The notes beneath the pieces are model-generated. The model worked only from the letters and a program-made list of their open reading frames with translations, ran no database searches and was not told where the DNA came from. 13,307 bases of DNA from CANNDT01 sp945876205 (lineage in GTDB: Bacteria > Acidobacteriota > Vicinamibacteria > Vicinamibacterales > UBA2999). The stretch spans positions 1 through 13,307 of the forward strand of contig CANNDT010000116.1 in the NCBI GenBank assembly GCA_947503365.1, read 5' to 3'. Of this stretch, positions 1 to 4,861 are shown piece after piece. Position 1 is the first letter of the stretch. Every line of letters begins with the position of its first letter. The position numbers and the translations under genes were made by a program.

Positions 1-125
1 CCTCGAAGTGTTCTATAACCAACGGCGGCGGCACTCATCGGCTGGTCGGATGAGCCCCGCGGCGTACGAACGCAAGATGACTCACGCAGCGTAACTAAAC
101 CGTCCACCGAATCGGATCAAGCACA
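1..125 (+). mobile_element. IS3-family insertion sequence, right end
   Basis: The window begins inside an IS3-family element: the transposase C-terminus ends at 94 and a terminal repeat follows directly. Read on the minus strand, the end starts with TG and continues GCTTGATCCGATTCGGTGGAC (about 103-125), a typical IS3-group terminal inverted repeat with the usual TG...CA ends. The exact outer base (123 or 125) cannot be fixed without the left end. The IS abuts and appears to truncate the minus-strand gene that ends at 95. Confidence 0.75.
2..94 (+). CDS. IS3-family transposase (OrfB), C-terminal end only
   Basis: Thirty codons in frame from position 2 to the TAA at 92-94 read LEVFYNQRRRHSS, then AGRMSPAAYERK and a short tail. 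This is the conserved C-terminal signature of IS3-family DDE transposases (typically F-Y-N-x-x-R-x-H-S, then S-P-x-x-Y/F-E). The catalytic DDE residues lie upstream, outside the window, so nothing can be said about whether the enzyme is intact. The stop codon sits about 10 bases before the recognisable terminal repeat, as is normal for these elements. The family is confident from this tail alone; the subgroup is not. Confidence 0.85.
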   Translation, partial: LEVFYNQRRRHSSAGRMSPAAYERKMTHAA

Positions 126-415
126 TAGTTAAAATATTCGATGAGCGAGCGGACGACCGTGCCCGCCAGATCTGACAGCGTGGTTATCCCCGTGCTCGGT
201 TCCCATGCCGCAGTGCCAGTCACATAGCGCAACTCGCTCCACTCGTCGGACTCGTCTTGGGCGTCCTCTACGTAATGGAAGCCGTCCCCCTGCTCATCGT
301 CATTCATGCGTGATGCCCTACTTGTTATCCGTTCCTGAATACCAGCCGCGACGCGCGCTGGCACCGTCGGGTCGAACGTCCAGTTCCCATCGCTAAACTC
401 AAATTTCGTCACCAT
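95..415 (-). CDS. Unknown small acidic protein, C-terminus altered by an IS end
   Basis: A 106-residue protein of no family I recognise. The start at 415 is chosen because an almost perfect Shine-Dalgarno (AGGAGGGG, 423-430) sits 7 bases upstream; starts further upstream have no such site. The middle (about residues 37-60) is rich in Asp and Glu. The C-terminal third looks helical and ends LIEYFNYV. The last residues, LDPIRWTV, and the stop codon are encoded by the terminal repeat of the neighbouring IS3 element, so the natural C-terminus has probably been lost and replaced. It lies 147 bases downstream of the helicase gene on the same strand and could be cotranscribed, although hairpins lie between them. 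No signal peptide or membrane segment is seen. Being real is likely from the ribosome binding site; function unknown. Confidence 0.6.
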   Translation of the reverse strand: MVTKFEFSDGNWTFDPTVPARVAAGIQERITSRASRMNDDEQGDGFHYVEDAQDESDEWSELRYVTGTAAWEPSTGITTLSDLAGTVVRSLIEYFNYVLDPIRWTV

Positions 416-422
416 GATGTGT

Positions 423-430
423 CCCCTCCT
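423..430 (-). promoter_or_regulatory. Strong Shine-Dalgarno for the small unknown gene
   Basis: On the minus strand the bases AGGAGGGG lie 7 bases before the ATG at 415. This decides the start of that gene against longer alternatives. Confidence 0.7.
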
Positions 431-493
431 AAGAGGACGCGTCCCACTGTCGAACCGCACGAGACGGGACGTATGTCTTCGTGCTTTGCGGAT

Positions 494-546
494 GCGTCGT
501 CGGAATGACAACACCCCCGCGGGTGTGCGTCGTCAGAATGACGACG
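494..546. repeat. Direct repeats and two hairpins between helicase and small gene
   Basis: Positions 494-509 and 527-542 are 16-base direct repeats with one mismatch (GCGTCGTC, then G or A, then GAATGAC). Between them is a hairpin, ACACCC (511-516), CCGC loop, GGGTGT (521-526). The second repeat is also part of a perfect inverted repeat, CGTCGTCA (528-535), GAA, TGACGACG (539-546). No T tract follows on either strand, so it is not a standard intrinsic terminator. It could be an operator, an mRNA processing or attenuation site, or a replication protein binding site. Confidence 0.5.
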
Positions 547-562
547 GCACTGCATGCCGCTC

Positions 563-2149
563 TTATCGCTTGACGAACCAGACTGCGTCGTCAATCCGCC
601 CGAAGACACTCGTAATACGCCAGCGCCTGGCGGTCGGGGTGTTGCCCTTGTCCGCCTTGTGGGGGTTGTACTCGTAGCCGCAGACGTCGGCGACTCGCTT
701 GAGCCAGCCTGCGAACTCCGTTGGCGCACACCGCGTGTCGCCAGAATTGACCTTCATCGCCTGACAGAGATCCGTCAGGTACTCACCGACTTGCGGATCC
801 ACGCGCCGCACGTCATAGGTCTCGAAGAACTCGGTCGCCCAGTCGAGGAACTCGGTACCCAGTTCCCTGCGGAGTGCCTTGACCCGATATAGATCTAGCG
901 ACGCGGGCTGCACGCCCTCGCGCAGGTACTGCTGGACACAGCGGAAGAGGTAGCCGAACGCGTCCTGCCACGCCTGTGCGGTGAAGCCTGCCTCGAAAAG
1001 GCGACACCCGAGATGCTTTGGGTCCGAGAGGCGTTCGCCGTGACGATGGGCGGTCGTCCAATACGACCCGAACTCGACGAGATAGACCCGCCGTTCAAAG
1101 CTGGTCCCGTTGGGTGGAAGCACGTAGTTGCTCGTCAGCGCCACTTTGGGAACCCGATGCGCGGGAAGGACCGTCTTGTCCCGCCCCTTGCGTTCTAGTT
1201 CCATATCGCCCGTGAGCAGCGCGAAGAGTGTCTCGAAGTTGAACGCTTTGGTCACGTCATCGATCACGACTAACTGCGTCGTCTCGGTGACGTTCGAGAA
1301 CTGAAAGCGCGCGCCTTCGCGAGAAGCGCCGTACCGCTTGCCATCCTGAAAGACGGTCTGTCGCAGATGGCGCAGCGCACGGAGGGTCAGCGACTTGCCA
1401 TTGCCGCCTTCGGCGAGTGACTGATCGCTGTCCATATCGACGTAGAGCACTGCGCGAGGATTCGCGGGATCGCGGTAGCCGTGAAGGAGGTAGCCCAGCG
1501 TCCCTTGAAACGCGCGGTAGTGTTCCGCCGCGTCGTCGGTCATCGCGAAGTCGGCGGTCCAGTCGGGTCCGCCTACGCCTGTCGGTCGATAGAATGCGCG
1601 TTCGCAGAACGTCTCGAAGCGCCCGAGCGCCGTCGCCGCCTCCAGGTCCACCTCGTGTGGAATGACGCGCTCGACAGGGGTCACCCAGGGTTCCGCGCCA
1701 TACGGGATGAGCCTGATCGCGTCAGCGGTAATGGTGACGATCCCGTTCTCGAACGGGAACCGCACCGTCTGCGGGTCGTCCACGAGCAGCGGAATGCTCG
1801 TTCCCACCCGCGACTGCGGGTCAAGCGACAGCAGCGGGAGTCGCGTCAGCGCAGGGACGACGGACCGCGTGTTCAGCACGACGTCCACGATGGCATCGTC
1901 GCACTCCAGGGACTCGGCGTCGTCACACAGATAGCGACGGACGTCGCGTTCGGTGACGGACGAGAGCTTCCCCTCGTGGACCCGTACCCAGGACGGACTC
2001 TCGCCAGACGTGGTGAGACGACCGAAGCCTGCGGTCGAGAGATGGCGCGACAACTTCGCGCTCGACACGGACTTGGGATCCTTCATGTAGTCAGGCAGCA
2101 CGAACTCCCCGACAGGTTGCGATGCAGATTCAGATTCAGATTCAGACAT
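563..2149 (-). CDS. SF3 / D5-like helicase, primase domain absent
   Basis: A 528-residue replication helicase of superfamily 3, the AAA+ type used by phages, satellites and plasmids to open their origin. Walker A is GGNGKS at 248-253 (K252). Walker B is VVIDD at 294-298. A B'-like segment follows at about 311-328 (TGDMELERKGRDK). Motif C is KVALTSN at 335-341, with paired arginines R353-R354 (FERR) as arginine-finger candidates. The first 200 residues show no primase catalytic motif or zinc-finger cysteine cluster, so priming would need the host or another gene. A winged-helix-like tail after about 430 is possible. The start at 2149 is chosen because GGAG lies 5 bases upstream; a longer frame to 2248 is open but lacks this site. 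A hexanucleotide repeat gives Ser-Glu repeats right after the Met. The candidate origin lies immediately upstream. Family assignment is confident; element-specific role is inferred. Confidence 0.85.
   Translation of the reverse strand: MSESESESASQPVGEFVLPDYMKDPKSVSSAKLSRHLSTAGFGRLTTSGESPSWVRVHEGKLSSVTERDVRRYLCDDAESLECDDAIVDVVLNTRSVVPALTRLPLLSLDPQSRVGTSIPLLVDDPQTVRFPFENGIVTITADAIRLIPYGAEPWVTPVERVIPHEVDLEAATALGRFETFCERAFYRPTGVGGPDWTADFAMTDDAAEHYRAFQGTLGYLLHGYRDPANPRAVLYVDMDSDQSLAEGGNGKSLTLRALRHLRQTVFQDGKRYGASREGARFQFSNVTETTQLVVIDDVTKAFNFETLFALLTGDMELERKGRDKTVLPAHRVPKVALTSNYVLPPNGTSFERRVYLVEFGSYWTTAHRHGERLSDPKHLGCRLFEAGFTAQAWQDAFGYLFRCVQQYLREGVQPASLDLYRVKALRRELGTEFLDWATEFFETYDVRRVDPQVGEYLTDLCQAMKVNSGDTRCAPTEFAGWLKRVADVCGYEYNPHKADKGNTPTARRWRITSVFGRIDDAVWFVKR
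2125..2142. repeat. Hexanucleotide tandem repeat CAGATT x3 in helicase start
   Basis: Three perfect copies of CAGATT followed by a partial fourth (CAGACA) just inside the helicase start. On the minus strand it encodes alternating Ser-Glu at residues 2-8. The unit is in frame, so copy-number change would only lengthen or shorten an acidic N-terminal tail. Confidence 0.7.
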
Positions 2150-2154
2150 GGACA

Positions 2155-2158
2155 CTCC
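2155..2158 (-). promoter_or_regulatory. Ribosome binding site of the helicase gene
   Basis: GGAG on the minus strand with a 5-base spacer to the ATG at 2149. It supports this start over the in-frame Met codons further upstream. Confidence 0.55.
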
Positions 2159-2275
2159 AATCACGACGGGTTCCTCGATGACTTGCAGGGAGGGATGGGA
2201 ACCACCAGACACACCTCGCCTGTCCCGCGTCATGCGCCTGCATGACATCGGGGTTTCGAACGCGCTCCGCGCACT

Positions 2276-2293
2276 CAGGTCACCGATGACCTG
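2276..2293. promoter_or_regulatory. Palindromic operator-like site
   Basis: CAGGTCA (2276-2282) and its exact complement TGACCTG (2287-2293) surround CCGA. The 7-4-7 symmetry suits a dimeric DNA-binding regulator. It lies about 127 bases upstream of the helicase start, between the candidate promoter and the gene. No regulator gene is seen in the window, so the binding partner is unknown. Confidence 0.35.
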
Positions 2294-2454
2294 TCACCAA
2301 CGCGGCACGCTGCTGTTAGTGAGGACGACCCGAAACGGGTCAGCTAGCCGATCAGGGACGTCTGAGATCTCGACGTCGAGGGGGTCATCCGAGCGGGACG
2401 ATGCCGATCAATCTGCGCAATTAACCCATCCTCTTGACGGTGGGTGGACCGAAG

Positions 2455-2517
2455 TAACGACTGCTGACGATTCTGACGTGCACTACGACTACTCATAACG
2501 ATGCTGACTCTTGTGAC
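2455..2517. repeat. Iteron-like direct repeats
   Basis: Copy A (2455-2477) and copy B (2496-2517) share TAACGA, TGCTGAC, TT and TGAC in the same order. Copy A has one extra base. Extra CGACT/TGACT motifs lie within and after them (2486-2490, 2520-2524). Start-to-start distance is 41 bases, about four helical turns. The AT-rich block begins about 35 bases to the right. Confidence 0.4.
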
Positions 2518-2573
2518 TCCGACTTCCGAACCCAGACTCTCTGTCGTGGGTTTTGTTCGCAATCAATGTAGCA

Positions 2574-2582
2574 ATTATATCA
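2574..2582 (-). promoter_or_regulatory. Extended -10 promoter reading towards the helicase
   Basis: On the minus strand the sequence is TGATATAAT: a perfect TATAAT hexamer with the TG extension at the right spacing. No good -35 hexamer is seen at 16-18 bases, which extended -10 promoters can tolerate. Transcription would begin near 2567 and run through the repeats and the palindrome to the helicase start at 2149, giving a leader of about 415 bases. Confidence 0.5.
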
Positions 2583-2696
2583 AATGACCATGTAACTAGC
2601 ACGAAACAAAGGACTTATTGGGATATCGAGCGGCACATGTGCCCGCGGATTTCCGATAGTGTCGGCACTGTCACCGCTTCTGCAGATCGGAGGGGG

Positions 2697-3356
2697 CTAA
2701 CGCTTGAAGGGGCGGGTGGGGCGTTGGTCGAAGCCGAGGAAGTCTGCCCACCCACACCAGCGGGACGCATACTGCGCCACGGCGTTCGGTGCGGCAGGGC
2801 ACTGGTGTGCGTCGAGCCATTCGGGATGCGCTTTGAGGAAGTCCTTCCAGTTGCTCACCTTGGTCATCTTCTGGGCACGGACCTCTCGACGCACCTCGCG
2901 GCGGACATCGACGAAGGGTCCGTACGTGCGAACCACGTTCCCTGCGCTCATCGCACGACGCTCGAACACGTCGCGCCAAGTGAAGTTCGCGTAGGCGTTC
3001 GCAGGCGAGGAGGGCAACTTGCGGCGCTTGCGTTCTTCAGGATGCGCCTTGCACCACGCCTGGTACTTGGCTTTGCTGCCAAGCGCCTTGCGGACCTTGG
3101 GGCGTCGGAGCAATGCCACGAACTGATCGCGGGGCATCACCTCCTGGGTCCGCACCTGCACGACTCCGAGCCAGACATGCCAGCTCTTCCAGCCCTCGGT
3201 GAGGTAACGGACGTCTGGGCGTGTGGGAATCCCTTTTGCCGCGAGGATGTCTGCGTGCGCTTTGGCGTACTGACGCCACGCCACACGACTGGATAGCTGC
3301 AGCGTCTTGACAAACTCGCGGGCGGTGGCGTACTTGACCGTGCGTCGTGCAGGCAT
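2697..3356 (-). CDS. Protein of three Trp-rich integrase-type repeats
   Basis: A 219-residue, strongly basic protein built of three copies of one module. Repeat 1 covers about residues 16-65, repeat 2 about 78-134 and repeat 3 about 153-210. Each has an aromatic-rich helix ending in KAH (32-34, 103-105, 175-177), then a P-x-x-P element (about 44-47, 115-118, 187-190), then a Tyr, and closes with W-x-x-W-x-x-(W/F)-L-G (56-64 GWKSWHVWLG and 200-208 WCGWADFLG; degenerate in repeat 2). The pattern resembles the phage-integrase repeat unit known as an appendage of some tyrosine recombinases. Here it is a separate gene 40 bases downstream of the recombinase, so probably cotranscribed. A DNA-binding helper in integration or excision is the best guess, but this is inference. 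No clear ribosome binding site precedes the ATG, consistent with translation from an operon mRNA. It could also be an origin-binding protein, since the candidate origin follows. Confidence 0.7.
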   Translation of the reverse strand: MPARRTVKYATAREFVKTLQLSSRVAWRQYAKAHADILAAKGIPTRPDVRYLTEGWKSWHVWLGVVQVRTQEVMPRDQFVALLRRPKVRKALGSKAKYQAWCKAHPEERKRRKLPSSPANAYANFTWRDVFERRAMSAGNVVRTYGPFVDVRREVRREVRAQKMTKVSNWKDFLKAHPEWLDAHQCPAAPNAVAQYASRWCGWADFLGFDQRPTRPFKR

Positions 3357-3396
3357 CGCGACGGATTATGCCGCGATGCACGGCGTCATCAGAAGC

Positions 3397-4614
3397 CTAT
3401 TTCTTGGGCGCTCGCTGACTACGGAAACCCGTGATTCGCTCGACAGACTGCTGGGGATGCGTCTGATCGTAGAACTGCTCGATCATCGCCACGCTCGTCC
3501 GCGCCCACTTCGCGATATCGCGGTAGTCAATCCCGCCGCGCTTCTCGAGCCGCATGGAGATCCCTGTCTGACGCAGGGACTTGGAATCCCGCATCCGCCC
3601 TGTCTTCGCGTCGATGCGGAGCTTGGCTTCAATAAGTAGCTCTTTCATGCCGTCGCGATGGTTCTCAGTAAAGAGCAGATCGTCGGGTTTCGCGTCTGGG
3701 CGGGACGCAGTCAGTTCCTTGTAGGCAAAGACGCCACCGTAGAGGATGTAGGCATCCTCGCGCACGCCGCCCCGCGAGTGCTTACCCAGTACGCGCACGT
3801 GGACGGCTTCGGTCTCGTCGTCGTCCTTCAGGGTGACGAGTGCGCAGTCACTACGGCGAGTGGAGTACGCCTCGCCCACTCGTAATGCTCCACCGACACA
3901 CATGAGGATGAACCAGTAGAGTTCTTGACGCTGCCGTCGACTGCGTGCGTTCAGCTCCGAATCCTCCGCTCGGGCTTTCGCTAACTGGCTCAGCGTCTTG
4001 TATTCCGCTTCGGTGAGGTACGGACGCGGTGTCGGCAGGATTCGGTATTCGTCCAGCGCGAACGACGGCATCTTCGGAATGTCGGTGACGATCCGCGCGA
4101 ACTCCTTCGCGTAGGTGAGCACCTGACGGACGAAGAGCATGTCCTTCTTGAGCGTCGAGTTCGCGACACGCTCCCCGCGTCGGTTCTTCGCTGTTGCACG
4201 GGCGTTACGGAGGCGAAGCAGGAAGGCGGCATCAACCTGGCTAATACGAACACCCTGAAAATGTGACTTCAGGATGCTCCACTTCTCTTCATAATTTCTG
4301 CGCTGGCTCTCGGAGTGCGTCCGCTCCTCTTTGGCATGCGCGAAAAACCGCTCGACGACGGCTTCGAACGTTGGTTCGTGGAGCTGCTCACCGCGACGGA
4401 TGCGATCCCGCAACTCCAGATACCAGTTCTCCGCGAACGCCTGAGCGCGGGCAAAGTTTGTCTCCTTCGTGCGGACGACAACGTACTTACCCTGCAGGTA
4501 GGCGCGCGCGTACAGCATGGGCGCGTCGTTTTTTCGTTCGAGACGCACCTTGCCGTCGAGGAACTTCTTAATCGTGACTGTGCGGGACGGACGTGGAGGG
4601 GTGCGTTTCGCCAT
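3397..4614 (-). CDS. int: Tyrosine recombinase / integrase
   Basis: A 405-residue tyrosine recombinase that should insert and excise the element at the adjacent tRNA-Leu site. Residues 1-75 form a basic N-terminal region compatible with an arm-binding domain, 80-185 a SAM-like core-binding domain (starting FEAVVERFF), and 195-390 the catalytic domain. Catalytic candidates are R245 (GALRVGEAY), K278 (VLGKHS), R348 (KSLRQT) and the nucleophile Y382 (EQFYDQT). The usual His of H-x-x-R is replaced by Ser (S346-L-R) if LR is aligned normally. The G-H-S segment before the Tyr is replaced by A-R-T-S (371-374). Similar changes occur in recombinases with a GTSv-MIE motif, so activity is still likely. 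The gene begins about 110 bases from the tRNA fragment and reads away from it. No strong Shine-Dalgarno is seen. Confidence 0.92.
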   Translation of the reverse strand: MAKRTPPRPSRTVTIKKFLDGKVRLERKNDAPMLYARAYLQGKYVVVRTKETNFARAQAFAENWYLELRDRIRRGEQLHEPTFEAVVERFFAHAKEERTHSESQRRNYEEKWSILKSHFQGVRISQVDAAFLLRLRNARATAKNRRGERVANSTLKKDMLFVRQVLTYAKEFARIVTDIPKMPSFALDEYRILPTPRPYLTEAEYKTLSQLAKARAEDSELNARSRRQRQELYWFILMCVGGALRVGEAYSTRRSDCALVTLKDDDETEAVHVRVLGKHSRGGVREDAYILYGGVFAYKELTASRPDAKPDDLLFTENHRDGMKELLIEAKLRIDAKTGRMRDSKSLRQTGISMRLEKRGGIDYRDIAKWARTSVAMIEQFYDQTHPQQSVERITGFRSQRAPKK

Positions 4615-4655
4615 GGTGAGGCAGGTGACGAAACGATACCCGAATAGACGCCTGA

Positions 4656-4675
4656 TTTTCTACAGTTTTCTACAG
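4656..4675. repeat. Tandem 10-base repeats, possible integrase arm sites
   Basis: TTTTCTACAG occurs twice head to tail (4656-4665 and 4666-4675), with a period of one helical turn. It lies between the recombinase start and the tRNA attachment fragment, where arm-type binding sites of tyrosine recombinases or directionality factors are usually found. Function is inferred from position and periodicity. Confidence 0.5.
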
Positions 4676-4683
4676 TCGTGAAT

Positions 4684-4696
4684 GCCTAATATAGGC
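4684..4696. promoter_or_regulatory. Palindrome overlapping a possible integrase -10 box
   Basis: GCCTA (4684-4688), ATA, TAGGC (4692-4696) is a perfect short dyad. On the minus strand its centre reads TATATT, a plausible -10 for the recombinase gene, although no matching -35 is clear. A protein bound here could both shape the attachment complex and repress the gene. Confidence 0.3.
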
Positions 4697-4726
4697 GTAA
4701 TACATTGCTATATTCGTTGAACTTAC

Positions 4727-4785
4727 AAGCTTGAGGGGCTGGCGCCCGCAAGGGCGTGAAGGTTCGAGTCCTTTCTTCCGCACCA
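4727..4785 (+). tRNA. tRNA-Leu(GAG) 3' fragment, presumed attachment site
   Basis: The sequence holds the anticodon loop TTGAGGG (4731-4737, anticodon GAG at 4733-4735) and the 3' anticodon strand GCTGG. It continues with a long variable arm CGCCC-GCAA-GGGCG, the T arm (4758-4774 with loop TTCGAGT), the acceptor strand CTTCCGC (4775-4781), discriminator A and CCA (4783-4785). The long variable arm and the anticodon fix leucine. There is no D arm and no 5' acceptor strand (expected GCGGAAG) upstream. The 5' anticodon strand already mismatches (CAAGC against GCTGG), which places the junction with element DNA in or near the anticodon stem. This is therefore the displaced 3' end, and the functional tRNA should be at the other end of the element. 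Confidence 0.85.
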
Positions 4786-4793
4786 ACTCTTTC

Positions 4794-4820
4794 AAGAGCC
4801 CGCTTCTGCGGGCTCTTTTC
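4794..4820 (+). terminator. Intrinsic terminator of the tRNA-Leu gene
   Basis: AAGAGCCCGC (4794-4803), TTCT loop, GCGGGCTCTT (4808-4817), then TT. A 10-pair stem followed by T residues right after the CCA end is a standard tRNA terminator. It remained with the chromosomal side after integration. Confidence 0.85.
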
Positions 4821-4836
4821 ATTTCAGCATGGCTGC

Positions 4837-4859
4837 CGTCACGCTATCCTGACGTGACG
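4837..4859. promoter_or_regulatory. Inverted repeat just before the YfhO-like gene
   Basis: CGTCACG (4837-4843) and CGTGACG (4853-4859) are exact complements separated by 9 bases. They end two bases before the ATG at 4862. The site could be an operator or a hairpin covering the ribosome binding region, where no Shine-Dalgarno is visible. Confidence 0.3.
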
Positions 4860-4861
4860 AC

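Larger units (their letters stand above)
2250..2696. other. Non-coding block: candidate origin and control region
   Basis: This stretch has no convincing gene. From left to right it holds: a perfect palindrome CAGGTCA-CCGA-TGACCTG (2276-2293); two imperfect direct repeats (2455-2477 and 2496-2517) amid several copies of the CGACT/TGACT motif; and a markedly AT-rich block (about 2551-2625). That block also contains a perfect extended -10 box on the minus strand. Iteron-like repeats beside an AT-rich segment, upstream of a replicative helicase gene, is the usual layout of plasmid and phage origins. That this is an origin is inference. A 50-codon minus-strand frame (2344-2496) lies downstream of the promoter but has no ribosome binding site and an Arg/Ser-rich composition typical of chance frames. 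Confidence 0.4.
1..4785. mobile_element. Integrated element in tRNA-Leu(GAG), right part only
   Basis: The segment from the left edge to the tRNA fragment reads as one integrated element. It has a tyrosine recombinase next to a partial tRNA gene, an SF3 helicase, a short repeat protein and an unknown gene, all transcribed leftwards. Its base composition is visibly more AT-rich in the non-coding parts than the chromosome to the right. The right border is the 3' part of a tRNA-Leu at about 4727-4785. The left border, expected to carry the intact tRNA, is outside the window. Integration of tyrosine-recombinase elements at tRNA 3' ends is well established; that this is such a case is inferred from layout. 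An IS3-family element has entered it on the left. No structural phage, conjugation or defence genes are seen in this part. Confidence 0.75.

Noticed and set aside
494..546. Possible CRISPR-like repeats
   Set aside because: Only two copies with one mismatch and a spacer that is itself a hairpin; no array and no cas gene.
1481..2245. 254-codon plus-strand frame opposite the helicase
   Set aside because: The minus strand carries Walker A, Walker B and motif C in this region. The plus-strand product is Arg-rich without motifs.
2344..2496. A 50-codon minus-strand frame starting ATG downstream of the extended -10 promoter
   Set aside because: No Shine-Dalgarno, composition dominated by Arg, Ser and Gln, and it overlaps the iteron-like repeats. 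It could still be a leader peptide, but the sequence alone does not support it.
2553..3296. 247-codon plus-strand frame opposite the repeat protein
   Set aside because: The minus-strand frame shows three internally consistent repeats, strong evidence of coding; the plus frame has none.
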